From IMG/VR virus record IMGVR_UViG_3300042355_000388, positions 1-37,763 of that record: 37,763 bases of DNA; one strand, written 5' to 3'. The DNA is from a virus. Positions 7,579 to 16,640 of the stretch are shown one piece after another. Numbering within the stretch: position 1 is the first letter of the stretch; the number at the start of each line of letters is the position of its first letter. The notes below the pieces were generated by a model that was given only the letters and a program-made list of their open reading frames with translations, did not search any database and was not told where the DNA came from. A program made the translations under genes and the position numbers.

Positions 7579-8835
7579 ATGCCGATCAGTGAAGGCGTGC
7601 AGTCACGCATCGTCTACAAGGCTTACAGCAGCGGGTCGATCACGGCCAACAGCGAGCCGAACACCGCGACCGACCCCGGCACGTCCGGCGGTCAGGTGCT
7701 GCGGCGGGTCTCGTCGTCGCTGAACTTGGTCAAGGATAGCTATCAGTCCGAGGAGATCCGCACCGACCGGCAGATCGCGGACTTCCGCCACGGGCTGCGA
7801 CGCGTCGAGGGCTCGATCTCGGGAGAGCTGTCGCCCGGAACGCAGTTTGAGCTTCTCGTCGCCGCGCACCGCGACTCAGCGGTGTCGTCGCTGTCGCTGT
7901 CGAATACGCAATTCACCAGCGTCACCAGCGACAACTCGACCTCGGCCTTCGTCTTCACTGCTGGCGACCCGGTGACGAGCGGTCTGCGCGTCGGCGATAT
8001 CATCCGCTTCGGCACGCTCGCCGAGACGGCGAACAACGACCGCAACTTCGTCATCCGTAGCTTCGGCGGCACCAGCAATCGCACCGTCACCGTCAGCCCT
8101 GCGCCGACCACCGACGCGGTGGCCGACACCACCTTCACGGTGACGCGCCCCGGCAAGACCACTATCGTCCCGGCCAGCAGCTTCACGGCGCGCAAGTTCG
8201 GCATCGAGGAGTACCGCGAGGATCTTGACCTCTCGCGTCTCTTCACGGAATGCCGCGTTTCCGGCTATTCGATGAGCCTTCCGGCCACCGGCCTCTCGAC
8301 TGTGGAGATCCCGTTCATGGGGCGCAACGCGGTCTCGCTCTCGGCGGGCAGCGCGCCCTATTTCACGGCTCCCACCGCCGCGACGACGACCTCGGCTTGC
8401 GCCTCGGCCAACGGCCTGATCCTGTCGCCGGATGCGGGCTCGTCGCCGCTCGGCATCGTCACCGGCATCGACATCGCTCTCGATCTTGAGGCCGAGATGC
8501 AAGCGGTCATCAACCAAAACATCGCGCCCGAGATCTTCCTCGGCCGCGCGAACGTCACCGGCACGGTGTCGGCGTTCGTGGAAGATTTTGCGTTGTTCAA
8601 CGCCTTCCTCAATGAGAGCGAGCTTCAGCTGATCGTGCGCGTGGACAGTGGCTCGGCGGCGAATGCCGACGCCATCTGCATCTACCTCCCGCGCGTCAAG
8701 CTCGGCGGAGCGGACATGCCGCTGTCCGGCGCGAACGGCCAGACGATCTCGCTGCCGTTCCAAGCGCTGCGCTACACCGGCAGCGCCGCCGGCAGAGACA
8801 CGACCACGATCCGCATTCACGACACGGCGGCTTGA
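7579..8835 (+). CDS. Major tail tube protein
   Basis: A 418-residue protein with the features of the phage tail-tube family (Phage_tube_2 type). It has an N-terminal part 'SLNLVKDSYQSEEIRTDRQIADFRHGLRRVEGSISGEL' that describes the conserved 'S.EI..DR...D.R.G...V.G.i..EL' pattern, then a beta-rich insert near 105-205. The closing part has 'LPFQALRYTGSAAGRDTTTIRIH', typical of the C-terminal strands. Hexamers of this protein form the tail tube. It has its own strong Shine-Dalgarno (AAGGAG about nine bases before ATG), in keeping with high expression, and is followed by the gpG/gpT chaperone pair, as expected. Confidence 0.9.
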   Translation: MPISEGVQSRIVYKAYSSGSITANSEPNTATDPGTSGGQVLRRVSSSLNLVKDSYQSEEIRTDRQIADFRHGLRRVEGSISGELSPGTQFELLVAAHRDSAVSSLSLSNTQFTSVTSDNSTSAFVFTAGDPVTSGLRVGDIIRFGTLAETANNDRNFVIRSFGGTSNRTVTVSPAPTTDAVADTTFTVTRPGKTTIVPASSFTARKFGIEEYREDLDLSRLFTECRVSGYSMSLPATGLSTVEIPFMGRNAVSLSAGSAPYFTAPTAATTTSACASANGLILSPDAGSSPLGIVTGIDIALDLEAEMQAVINQNIAPEIFLGRANVTGTVSAFVEDFALFNAFLNESELQLIVRVDSGSAANADAICIYLPRVKLGGADMPLSGANGQTISLPFQALRYTGSAAGRDTTTIRIHDTAA

Positions 8836-8837
8836 GC

Positions 8838-9257
8838 ATGTCGCGTTTCTCTGGTCTCGGCGCGTCGGTGGACAAGCCGACGCGCTGCTATCTCTCGATC
8901 CCCGTCGCCGGTCGTCCGCCGCTGTTGTCGCGCGACGGCGATCCCGCCTACATCGACTGCCTGTCGCTCGACAGCCGCGAGGCTGGCGCGCAGCGTCGCG
9001 CATCCGCCATCGCGCGCCTCGACCGTCGCGCGGCGAAGCTGACTGCCGATGACATCGAGGCCGAACAGGTCGGGATGCTGGTGGCGCTCATCACCGGCTG
9101 GCGGCTGTACTCGCTGGCCGGCGATCCGCTCGACGTCGAGTGCGACGAAGCGGCGAAGCGCGAACTGATGAGCGATCCGACCTTCGCGTGGGTCCGTCGC
9201 CAGGTCGAGGAGCATATAGGCGATCTGGGAAACTGGTTGAGCGCGACGGCGAACTGA
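8838..9257 (+). CDS. Tail assembly chaperone, short form (lambda gpG-like)
   Basis: A 139-residue helical protein between the tube and tape-measure genes, where lambda encodes gpG (140 residues). The ATG at 8838 lies two bases after the tube stop. Its last codons contain the heptamer GGGAAAC read as G GGA AAC at 9227-9233, and the zero-frame stop (9255-9257) sits in the loop of a strong hairpin. Most ribosomes should finish here and a few should shift to make the longer product. The protein probably coats or recruits the tape measure during tail assembly, as known for gpG/gpGT. Confidence 0.85.
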   Translation: MSRFSGLGASVDKPTRCYLSIPVAGRPPLLSRDGDPAYIDCLSLDSREAGAQRRASAIARLDRRAAKLTADDIEAEQVGMLVALITGWRLYSLAGDPLDVECDEAAKRELMSDPTFAWVRRQVEEHIGDLGNWLSATAN

Positions 9258-9595
9258 TCGCCTTCGCGCATCACCGTTTCGACCTGGACTTGCCGCGCAA
9301 GGGCGGTCGCAAACGCGACCACCTGGAGAGTGTCGCGCGGCAGCTAGGACGCCGCCCTGCGGGCCTCGACGGGCCACCGTTGCCCGCCTGGGGCGAGCAT
9401 ATCTGGTCGGCGTGGCTGGATCTCCACCAGGGTCGCCGCGTCGGCTTCAACGGTTGCGAGCCGCTGTCCTGGGCCGATCTCGACGCATGGTCGAGGCTGA
9501 CCGGCGCGGAGATGCGGCCTGACGAGGTGGCGCTTCTGATGCGGATAGATCGCGAGTTCTTCGCCGTGCGCGGCGAGATTGAGGGACGGAAATGA
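8838..9595 (+). CDS. Tail assembly chaperone, long form by -1 frameshift (gpGT-like)
   Basis: Reading 132 codons of the short form and then slipping back one base at 9227-9233 gives a 252-residue protein. The shifted part begins 'LVERDGELIAFAHHR' and ends '...GEIEGRK' at 9595. The shifted frame has good codon usage over its whole length. It has no convincing start of its own: the in-frame ATG at 9140 gives an unnatural Arg/Gly-rich lead-in that lies inside the short-form gene. The C-terminal part is Trp- and charge-rich, as in the T domains that bind tube and tape-measure proteins. The long-form stop overlaps the tape-measure start (ATGA). Confidence 0.82.
9227..9269 (+). promoter_or_regulatory. 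Programmed -1 ribosomal frameshift signal
   Basis: The slippery heptamer GGGAAAC (9227-9233) is in the required X XXY YYZ phase. After a 7-base spacer comes a hairpin: 9241-9246 pairs perfectly with 9264-9269, and, after a one-base mismatch on each side, 9248-9252 pairs with 9258-9262, leaving a 5-base loop. Lambda uses GGGAAAG at the same gene boundary. Spacer, phase and direction of shift all agree with the open frame downstream. Confidence 0.88.
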
Positions 9596-11376
9596 TCAAC
9601 GCGCCGAAAGAATCGGTCCTCCGCGCTGGCCTCGACGCGAGCGAATACACGCGCGGCGCACAGGAGATCGACAGGGCAAACACCGAGATCTCCGCGAGCA
9701 GCGGCCGGGTCGAGCAGTCTCAGGAGAAGATGACCCGCTCGCTGGTCTCGTCTTCGTCCAGCATGGATCGCCTCCAGGCATCGCTGGACAAGGGCTTCGC
9801 CTCGCAGCTGCGTTACGAGCAGATCGTGGATCGCGTCAACTCCGCGATGGAACGCGGGCGCATCTCGCAGGAGCGTGGCGCGCAGATCATCAGCCTCGCA
9901 CAGCAGCGCTACATGTCGGCCGCGACGGCGACTGCGGCGATGGGAGCGGCGACTGCGGCGGCGGCGACATCGAGTAGACAATTCGGCTTCATCGCGCAGC
10001 AGTCCGGCTATCAGGTTGGCGACTTCGCCGTTCAAGTCGCAAGCGGTCAGTCCGCGATGGTCGCGTTTATCCAGCAAGGTTCACAGTTCCTCGGGATCTT
10101 CGGGGCATTCGGCGCAGTCGCTGGTGCCGCGCTCGCCATCGGCGGCGGCATCTACATGATGTTCGACAAGATGGCCGAGAACGCGAAAGCGGCGACAGAC
10201 GAGGTCTCTTCCTTGACGGAAGAGATCAAGCGCATGAGCGAGGAGAGCGCGAAACGCGGCGCGGGGCAGACGGGCATTCGTGCGAATGTCATGCTTGAAG
10301 ACCGGATGGCAGAGCGTCGCCGTCTTGTCGGAATGCTGCCGACTGGTGGCGGCGGTGCAATGGCGTCGAGCGAGATGTCAGGCATAGTCGAGGCGCAAGC
10401 AGCATCCGAGGTCGCGCGCATTCAGTCGCAGATCGATGCCATCGACAAGCTCATTCGCGAGTACGACCGGCTCGTCATCGAGCAAGAGCGCGCCGATGAA
10501 AGCACCGCGAACCTCAAGCGACGCGGCGAGGAGTTCGAGGAGCAGAAGAAGCGCGAGGCCGAGGCCGTCCGCGACGCCGCTCGCGCGCAGGAAGAGGCCG
10601 AGCGCGCGCGCCAGCGCTTCCTCTCCGATGTCATGTCCCTAGAAAACACCCTCGATCCGCTGACCGCCGCGACACGACGCTGGGCCGATCAACAGGCGCT
10701 GCTGGCCCAGGCGCTCGACGCCGCGATCATCAGCCAGGAGCGGTACAACGAACTGGTCGCGATGTCGGACGAGGCGTTCCGCAAGGCGACCGAGAAACAG
10801 ACCGAATACCTGACCGGCATCGAGAAGCAGTCGCGGCAGAACGAGAACCTCGCACGCGATCTCGGGCTATCCTTCCAGTCTGCTTTCGAGGACGCGATCT
10901 TGCGCGGCGAGAAGCTGCGCGGTGTGCTGGCCGGGATCGCGCAGGACATCGCGCGCATCATCCTGCGCCAGACGGTCACGACGCCGCTCGCCGGTCTCGT
11001 CATGGGCGGGCTTTCCAGCGCACTCGGCGGCCTATTCGGCGGCGGGCCAGGCGACATTCGCGGGCCGGGCGGCTCGACCAGCATCCCGTTCGGCGGGCCT
11101 CGCGCTCTCGGCGGTCCGGTCGAGGCGGGCAGCGCCTATCTGGTCGGCGAGCAGGGGCCGGAACTGTTCATGCCCGGTCAGTCGGGCCGCATCATCCCGA
11201 ACGGACAGACCGGCGGCACCGTGGTCTATCAGACCATCAACATTTCGACCGGCGTCGCCCAGACCGTGCGCGCCGAGATCGCCGCGCTTATGCCGGCGAT
11301 CAAGCGCCAGACCGTCGATGCGGTGGCGGACGCCAGGATGCGCGGCGGATCGTTCGCAGCTGCGATGGGGACCTGA
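9592..11376 (+). CDS. Tail tape measure protein
   Basis: A 594-residue protein, the one long helical protein after the chaperones. The N-terminal part (1-130) is charged and heptad-like. A hydrophobic Gly/Ala stretch at about 150-195 ('FLGIFGAFGAVAGAALAIGGG') looks like the membrane-inserting part used at DNA entry. Long coiled coils follow (about 265-345, rich in Glu, Arg and Ala), then a Gly-rich C-terminal region with 'GYLVGEQGPELFMP'-type sequence ('SAYLVGEQGPELFMPGQSG'), a common end of tape measures. At roughly 1.5 angstrom per residue the tail should be about 90 nm, which is on the short side for a siphovirus. Confidence 0.92.
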   Translation: MINAPKESVLRAGLDASEYTRGAQEIDRANTEISASSGRVEQSQEKMTRSLVSSSSSMDRLQASLDKGFASQLRYEQIVDRVNSAMERGRISQERGAQIISLAQQRYMSAATATAAMGAATAAAATSSRQFGFIAQQSGYQVGDFAVQVASGQSAMVAFIQQGSQFLGIFGAFGAVAGAALAIGGGIYMMFDKMAENAKAATDEVSSLTEEIKRMSEESAKRGAGQTGIRANVMLEDRMAERRRLVGMLPTGGGGAMASSEMSGIVEAQAASEVARIQSQIDAIDKLIREYDRLVIEQERADESTANLKRRGEEFEEQKKREAEAVRDAARAQEEAERARQRFLSDVMSLENTLDPLTAATRRWADQQALLAQALDAAIISQERYNELVAMSDEAFRKATEKQTEYLTGIEKQSRQNENLARDLGLSFQSAFEDAILRGEKLRGVLAGIAQDIARIILRQTVTTPLAGLVMGGLSSALGGLFGGGPGDIRGPGGSTSIPFGGPRALGGPVEAGSAYLVGEQGPELFMPGQSGRIIPNGQTGGTVVYQTINISTGVAQTVRAEIAALMPAIKRQTVDAVADARMRGGSFAAAMGT

Positions 11377-11379
11377 GGC

Positions 11380-11982
11380 ATGACGATTTCCTACCCCATC
11401 ACCCTCCCGACATCCGGCGGCTATGCGCGCGTCGAGTTCAGAATGGGCAACGTGGTCGGCGTCTCAACGTCGCCGTTCACCCTCCAGCAGCAGCTGGTCC
11501 GACACCAGGGCGCGCGCTGGGAAGCCGACATCACCGTCGCCGAGATGGAGCGTCCCGCCGCCGAGGAATGGATCGCCGCGCTAGCCTCGCTGCGCGGGGC
11601 CTGGGGCACGTTCCGTTTGGCAGATCCCGGTGGCGCAACGCCGCGTGGCACATGGGCGGGCACGCCGCTCGTCAAGGGGGCGTCGCAGACCGGCGAGACG
11701 CTGCTGGTCGATGGGTTCAGCGCCGGCGCGACGGTCAAAGCGGGCGACTATTTCCAGATCGGTGATCGGCTCTACAAGGTGCTGCTGGACGCCACCGAGA
11801 GCAGCGGCGAGATCACGCTCGATATCTGGCCGCGTCTGCGCGAGAGCCCGGCGGACAACGCCGTCGTGACGACTAGCGCCGCCAAGGGCTTGTTCCGCCT
11901 CGCGTCGAACACGCAGGGCTGGGCGCTACAGGGCTCGGGGCTGCGCTACACGCTCGCCTTCGGCGCGGTCGAGGCGATCTGA
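11380..11982 (+). CDS. Distal tail / minor tail protein
   Basis: A 200-residue protein starting three bases after the tape measure. It begins 'MTISYPITLPTSGGYARVEF' and carries 'RWEADITVAEMERPAAEEWIAALASLRGAWGTFRLADP', a pattern found in minor tail proteins that follow the tape measure in many phages of this type. The middle (100-150) is a beta domain with 'FSAGATVKAGDYFQIGDRLYKVL'. Its place matches the distal tail protein that forms the ring to which the hub attaches. It ends at a TGATG overlap with the next gene. The family name is inferred from order and composition. Confidence 0.75.
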   Translation: MTISYPITLPTSGGYARVEFRMGNVVGVSTSPFTLQQQLVRHQGARWEADITVAEMERPAAEEWIAALASLRGAWGTFRLADPGGATPRGTWAGTPLVKGASQTGETLLVDGFSAGATVKAGDYFQIGDRLYKVLLDATESSGEITLDIWPRLRESPADNAVVTTSAAKGLFRLASNTQGWALQGSGLRYTLAFGAVEAI

Positions 11983-12536
11983 TGTCTCGAGACTTCACCG
12001 CCAGCGTCATCACGCAGCTGCAGGCCGCGTCGGTCGAAGTCGGCATTTTGTTCGAGGGCGAGTTCGCGAGCGGCTGGGTGCGGCTGTGGTCCGGCATCGG
12101 GAACCTGTCCTGGGACAGCAAGACATGGTCCGGTGTCGGCACGCTGCTCGGCATCTCCGCTATCGATGAGACGAACGAGATCCGTGCCTCGGGCCTGACC
12201 GTGTCACTGTCCGGCGTGCCGTCCGATCTGCTCGCCGCTGCGCTTGGTGACGCGCGCTCGGGCAAGACCGGCCGCGTCTATCTCGCCTTCTTCTCCGGCG
12301 GCTCGGTCGTGGCTGACCCGGTGCTACAGTTCGAGGGCCGCCTCGATGTCCCAGCCATCGAGGATGGCGAAGACACCGCCACCATCGCCATCAGCTACGA
12401 GAGCGAACTGATCGACCTGGAGCGCGCCCGCGAACGCCGCTACACGCCCGAGGATCAGGCGATAGATTACCCCGGCGACCTCGGTTTCGCGTATGTTGCG
12501 GCATTGCAGGACGCGCAAATCACATGGGGCCGCTGA
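11982..12536 (+). CDS. Tail hub-associated minor tail protein
   Basis: A 184-residue protein whose beta-rich sequence ('VEVGILFEGEFASGWVRLWSG', 'FEGRLDVPAIEDGEDTATIAISYES') resembles the first half of the hub proteins of gene transfer agents and related phages (DUF2163-like). The last part, 'RARERRYTPEDQAIDYPGDLGFAYVAALQDAQITWG', is a segment seen repeatedly at the end of such proteins. It sits between the distal tail protein and the peptidase-like protein, the order known for alphaproteobacterial gene transfer agents (gp12-gp13-gp14-gp15). The stop shares one base with the next start. Confidence 0.72.
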   Translation: MSRDFTASVITQLQAASVEVGILFEGEFASGWVRLWSGIGNLSWDSKTWSGVGTLLGISAIDETNEIRASGLTVSLSGVPSDLLAAALGDARSGKTGRVYLAFFSGGSVVADPVLQFEGRLDVPAIEDGEDTATIAISYESELIDLERARERRYTPEDQAIDYPGDLGFAYVAALQDAQITWGR

Positions 12537-12955
12537 TGATAGCACGCCGCGAAGATTGGCCGTCGAGGCTCGCCGCCGCGCTGGAAGATGCACGCGATAA
12601 GCCGTTCCAGTGGGGCCAGCACGATTGCGGTCTCTTCGCTGGCGACTGCGTGCTGGCGATGACCGACACCGACCCGGTGGCGCTCTATCGCGGCCAGTAC
12701 ACCGACGAGGAGGGCGCGCGCGCCACGATGCTCGCGCTGTCCGGCGGCGGGCTGCGCGCGGTGTGGACTAAGGCGTTGGGCCCGGCGATGAACAACGTCC
12801 TCATGGCGAAGCGCGGCGACGTCGCGCTGGTCACCACCGACTACGGCGAGACCGAGGCCACCGGGGTCGTCGCAGGAGCGCGTGTGGCGTGCCTGTCGCA
12901 GTCGGGGCTACTGATGGTGCCCGCGCGCTGTATCGTCGCTGCCTGGGGCGTCTGA
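12536..12955 (+). CDS. DUF6950-type tail protein with NlpC/P60-like cysteine motif
   Basis: A 139-residue protein with 'PFQWGQHDCGLFAGDCVLAMT' at about 21-41, the motif of the phage tail peptidase-like proteins (DUF6950/NlpC-P60-like), in which the Cys of the HDC triplet would be the nucleophile. A short strand 'RGDVALV' later in the protein is the usual partner of this fold. I start at the ATG at 12536, which overlaps the previous stop as TGATG, rather than an in-frame ATG at 12524. Such proteins sit at the tail tip and may cut peptidoglycan stems during DNA entry. The catalytic His is not certain, so activity is inferred. Confidence 0.78.
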   Translation: MIARREDWPSRLAAALEDARDKPFQWGQHDCGLFAGDCVLAMTDTDPVALYRGQYTDEEGARATMLALSGGGLRAVWTKALGPAMNNVLMAKRGDVALVTTDYGETEATGVVAGARVACLSQSGLLMVPARCIVAAWGV

Positions 12956-15750
12956 TGGGCTTTATCGTCGCCCCTATCGTCGCTCTGGTCGGCGGCGCTT
13001 CTGTCGGCGCAGCGCTGGTGACGGCAGCGGTTGGCCTCGTTGCTTCGATCACGCTATCGGCCATCGCCGGATCGATCTTCCGCCCGAAGCTTCCGAAACT
13101 CTCCGACCCCTTTGCCGGCGCTCAACGCACGCAGACCGTGCGCGAGCCGATCACGCCGTGGCGCGTGGTCTACGGCCAGGTGCGGACCGGCGGTGCGATC
13201 ACCTTCCTGCACACCACCGACAGCAATTCCAAGCTGCACCTGATCATCACGCTCGCCGGTCATGAGTGCGAGGAGATCGGTGACATATACTTCGATGACG
13301 AGATCGTCCCGCTCGATGGCTCGGGCAACGCGACCGGCAAATACGCCGGATATGTGCGCGTCCAGAAGACGCTCGGCACCGATGGGCAAACAGCCTTCGC
13401 GGACCTGATCACCGAGGCAAGCGACAAATGGACCGCTGACCACCGGCAGCGTGGCCGCGCGTGCATCTACGTCCGGCTGACGCACAATTCCGACCTGTTT
13501 GCGAGCGGCATCCCGAATATCACGGCGGTGCTGAAGGGGAAGAAGGTCTACGACCCGCGCACGTCCACGACCGCCTGGAGCGCCAACGCGGCGCTCTGCC
13601 TGGCCGACTACCTGACCGATCCGATACGCGGTCTCGGTGTGGATTATGCCACGCGCATCGATGAAGCCGACCTGATCGCCGCCGCGAACATCTGCGACGA
13701 GAACGTCACGCTCGCGGCTGGAGGCACCGAAGACCGCTACACCATGAACGGTACGTTCGACACGTCTCAGAGGCCCAGAGACATCATCGCCTCGATGACC
13801 GGCGCGATGGCGGGCCGCGCGTCGCTGGTCGGCGGGACATGGTCGATTTTCGCGGGCGCATACACCGCGCCGACGATCACGCTGACCGAAGCCGATCTGC
13901 GCGGGCCGATCCGCGTGTCGTCGCGCTTGAGCCGCCGCGATCTCGCCAACGGGGTCAAGGGGACGTTCGTGAGCCCCGACAACAAGTGGCAAGCCTCGGA
14001 TTTCCCACCGGTCGCGAATGCCACCTACGTCTCCGACGACGGCGGCGAGAAGCTCTGGCGCGACATCGATCTCCCCTTCACCACCTCAGCGGCGACCGCG
14101 CAGCGCATCGCGCGCATCGAGCTACGCAAAGCGCGGCAGCAGATCAGCGTGCAGCTGGCGGCGAAGCTGACGGCGTATCGCCTCGTTCCTGGCGATGTGG
14201 TCGGCCTGACGAACACGCGCATGGGCTGGACGGCGAAGCCTTTCGAGGTCACGGGCTTGCGCTTCGTGGCCGATGGCGACGGCAGTCTCGGCGTCGATCT
14301 CGATCTGCGCGAGACTGCCTCGACCATCTACGACTGGACGGCGGGCACCGACGAGGAGGAGGTCGATCCCGCGCCGGACACCGATCTTCCCAATCCGTTC
14401 AGCGTCTCTGCGCCGACATCGCTTGTCCTGGCGAGCGGCGACGCCGAGATCCTCCAGCTGGCCGAGGGCTCGGTGATCAGCCGCATCAAGGCCACATGGA
14501 CCGCGCCGAGCGATGCGCGCGTGGCGAACTACGAACTCGCGTGGAAGAAGAGCGCCGAGGCCGACTGGGATAGCGTGCTTTCATCGGCGTCGGTCACCGT
14601 CGGCTACGTCGCGCCGGTCGAGGACAGCACCGCTTACGATGTGCGGGTCCGCTCGATCTCGGGCCTCGGCGTGGTGTCGGGCTGGGTGACGGTGACGGGC
14701 CATGTCGTCGAAGGCAAGAGCGCGCCGCCGCCGCGTCCCGACACGTTTCAAGTCGCCAGGATTGCGGACGGAACGCGGCGCTTCACCTGGAGCCTCGCGA
14801 GCCTTCCGGCGGATGTGCGGTCAGGCGGCGGCTATCGGATCAGATACAAGACCAGCAGCACGACCGACTGGTCCTCGATGACGGCCCTGCATGAAGGGCT
14901 GCTGATATCGTCGCCGTACGAGACGGCGGACTTGGCCTCGGGGACGTACTGGTTCGCGATCAAGACCGTGGACAGCAGCGGGAACGAAAGCACCGACGCG
15001 CGCTTCATCGCGTCTGCGGTGCTCGGCGATCCGCCATTGCGCGATGTGCTGCTACAGCGGATCGAGCAGTCGCTGGCATGGCCTGGAACAAAGACGTCGT
15101 GCTTCCTCGACCGCGATAACGCGCTCCACGCGACGTCCTCGCAGAACTGGTCGAACCTCCCGAGCGCTTGGTCGAGCCTCGCCGCGACCTGGGATAACAT
15201 CCTCAACAATAACAGCCCGATCCGATACGAGACGCCGGTCCTCGATCTCGGGGCGGATGTCAATTTCACGCCGCTCGTCACTGCTGTCGCCAACGGCACG
15301 GTGACGCTGGAGATGAAAACGGGCACTCAAGCCGATGGCACCGTCACCGGCTCCTGGGTCGCGCTCGCGCTGGTCGAGGGCAAGCGCTACGTGCAGATCC
15401 GCGCCTCGGTGTCTGACACGACGCCGGTCCTGTCTGGCCTGACGACCATCATCTCTTCTTCGTCGTATACGGACACCTACGAGGATGTGAACACGGCGAC
15501 CGAGACGGCGTCGTGGTTCTCTTCGGTCGCGGCGGGGCATTTCAAGATCGGTGCGAGGGGCCAGCTGGCGGCGATCAGCACCGCCCGTATCCTGGCCTTG
15601 CAGAACGTCGGCGCGGGCTGGTCGTGGGAGTTGATAAGCAAAACGCAGATCGTCAACTCTGAGCCAGCGGCCGAGTTCAAAGTATATAATTCCTCTGGTA
15701 CACTCGCCAATGCTACAATCGATGTAGAACTACGAGGCCCGCAAGCATGA
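12955..15750 (+). CDS. Tail tip attachment protein (lambda gpJ-like)
   Basis: A 931-residue protein. The N-terminus has a hydrophobic Gly/Ala stretch (about 3-40) typical of this family, followed by 'PWRVVYGQVRTGGAITFL' and a conserved hub region with 'GDIYFDDEIVPLDG' and 'NPAALCLADYLTD'-like sequence ('NAALCLADYLTDPIRGLG', about 205-222). Fibronectin type III-like domains follow (about 520-590 with 'YELAWKKSAEADW' and about 605-690 with 'YRIRYKTSSTTDW'). The C-terminal 250 residues are beta-rich and probably form the host-binding tip. I use the ATG at 12955, which overlaps the previous stop. It is shorter than lambda gpJ (1132 residues) but in the family range. Confidence 0.88.
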   Translation: MGFIVAPIVALVGGASVGAALVTAAVGLVASITLSAIAGSIFRPKLPKLSDPFAGAQRTQTVREPITPWRVVYGQVRTGGAITFLHTTDSNSKLHLIITLAGHECEEIGDIYFDDEIVPLDGSGNATGKYAGYVRVQKTLGTDGQTAFADLITEASDKWTADHRQRGRACIYVRLTHNSDLFASGIPNITAVLKGKKVYDPRTSTTAWSANAALCLADYLTDPIRGLGVDYATRIDEADLIAAANICDENVTLAAGGTEDRYTMNGTFDTSQRPRDIIASMTGAMAGRASLVGGTWSIFAGAYTAPTITLTEADLRGPIRVSSRLSRRDLANGVKGTFVSPDNKWQASDFPPVANATYVSDDGGEKLWRDIDLPFTTSAATAQRIARIELRKARQQISVQLAAKLTAYRLVPGDVVGLTNTRMGWTAKPFEVTGLRFVADGDGSLGVDLDLRETASTIYDWTAGTDEEEVDPAPDTDLPNPFSVSAPTSLVLASGDAEILQLAEGSVISRIKATWTAPSDARVANYELAWKKSAEADWDSVLSSASVTVGYVAPVEDSTAYDVRVRSISGLGVVSGWVTVTGHVVEGKSAPPPRPDTFQVARIADGTRRFTWSLASLPADVRSGGGYRIRYKTSSTTDWSSMTALHEGLLISSPYETADLASGTYWFAIKTVDSSGNESTDARFIASAVLGDPPLRDVLLQRIEQSLAWPGTKTSCFLDRDNALHATSSQNWSNLPSAWSSLAATWDNILNNNSPIRYETPVLDLGADVNFTPLVTAVANGTVTLEMKTGTQADGTVTGSWVALALVEGKRYVQIRASVSDTTPVLSGLTTIISSSSYTDTYEDVNTATETASWFSSVAAGHFKIGARGQLAAISTARILALQNVGAGWSWELISKTQIVNSEPAAEFKVYNSSGTLANATIDVELRGPQA

Positions 15751-16640
15751 CGCTCCCCACGAACGCCAGCAAGGCCAACCTCGACAGCGCGACGGACGAC
15801 CCGAAACTGGCGCGTCCCGATCTCGCAGACCTGGTGGACAAGTTCAACGACTTGCTCACCCACCTCAACCTCTCGACCATCACCAGCGGGCCAGCGTCGA
15901 TCCCGTTGTCGGTCGCCAACGGCGGCACCGGCGCAGCGACCGCCGCAGCGGCACGCACCAACCTCGGCGTCGAGGATGCCACCGAAAGCGCCGCCGGTCG
16001 CATCGAGATCGCGACGCAGACAGAGAGCAACAACGGCACCGACGACACGCGCGCGCTGACGCCCGCGAAGCTGACGAACATCAGCCCGGCGTCGGTGACC
16101 TACTCGACAAGCGATCAGATCCTCATCCTTGACGCGAGCGATTCAAACAAGCTCAAGCGCGCGACGGTGACGACGGGCAAACTGCTACAGCAGGTCATCG
16201 CGACATCCTCGGCCTACTCGACCGGGACGACGACCATTCCATTCGATGACACGATCCCGCAGAACACCGAGGGGACCGAGTTCATGACGGCGACGATCAC
16301 GCCGAATAACTCAAGCAACCATTTGATGATAGAAGTTCAAGCGACAGTTTCAACGAATAATGCCGTCCGCGTGATCGCCGCTTTGTTCCAGGACAGCACC
16401 GCAAATGCTCTCTCAACAGCAGTCTGGAGCGAAACTTCTCCAACTAACAGCACACGAACCGGGACGATTATTTTGCGGTACAGGATGACGGCAGGAACGA
16501 CGTCAGCCACAACATTCAAGGTGCGAATTGGGGGCGATGCAAGCTGCACGATCTATTTCAACGGCGACAACAACACATCTGCGCGGATATTTGGCGGCGC
16601 GTCCGTCTCCTCGATCACCATCACCGAGATCGCAGCATGA
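15747..16640 (+). CDS. Tail fibre protein
   Basis: A 297-residue protein just after the tip protein. Residues 1-45 have a helical, charged start that may bind the tip. Residues 50-75 include 'SVANGGTGAATAAAARTNLG', a signature of phage tail fibres, and 'GRIEIATQTESNNGTDDTRALTP' (about 85-107) is a second such signature. The last 150 residues are beta-rich and Asn/Ser/Thr rich and are encoded by DNA with noticeably lower G+C than the surrounding genes (for example 47% in one counted 60-base line at 16321). A recently exchanged receptor-binding head is the likely reason. ATGA overlaps join it to both neighbours. Confidence 0.85.
   Translation: MTLPTNASKANLDSATDDPKLARPDLADLVDKFNDLLTHLNLSTITSGPASIPLSVANGGTGAATAAAARTNLGVEDATESAAGRIEIATQTESNNGTDDTRALTPAKLTNISPASVTYSTSDQILILDASDSNKLKRATVTTGKLLQQVIATSSAYSTGTTTIPFDDTIPQNTEGTEFMTATITPNNSSNHLMIEVQATVSTNNAVRVIAALFQDSTANALSTAVWSETSPTNSTRTGTIILRYRMTAGTTSATTFKVRIGGDASCTIYFNGDNNTSARIFGGASVSSITITEIAA

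Noticed and set aside
9140-9595. Independent gene starting at the ATG at 9140
   Set aside because: The first 30 codons are a shadow of the gpG-like frame; the slippery site and hairpin explain how the rest is translated.
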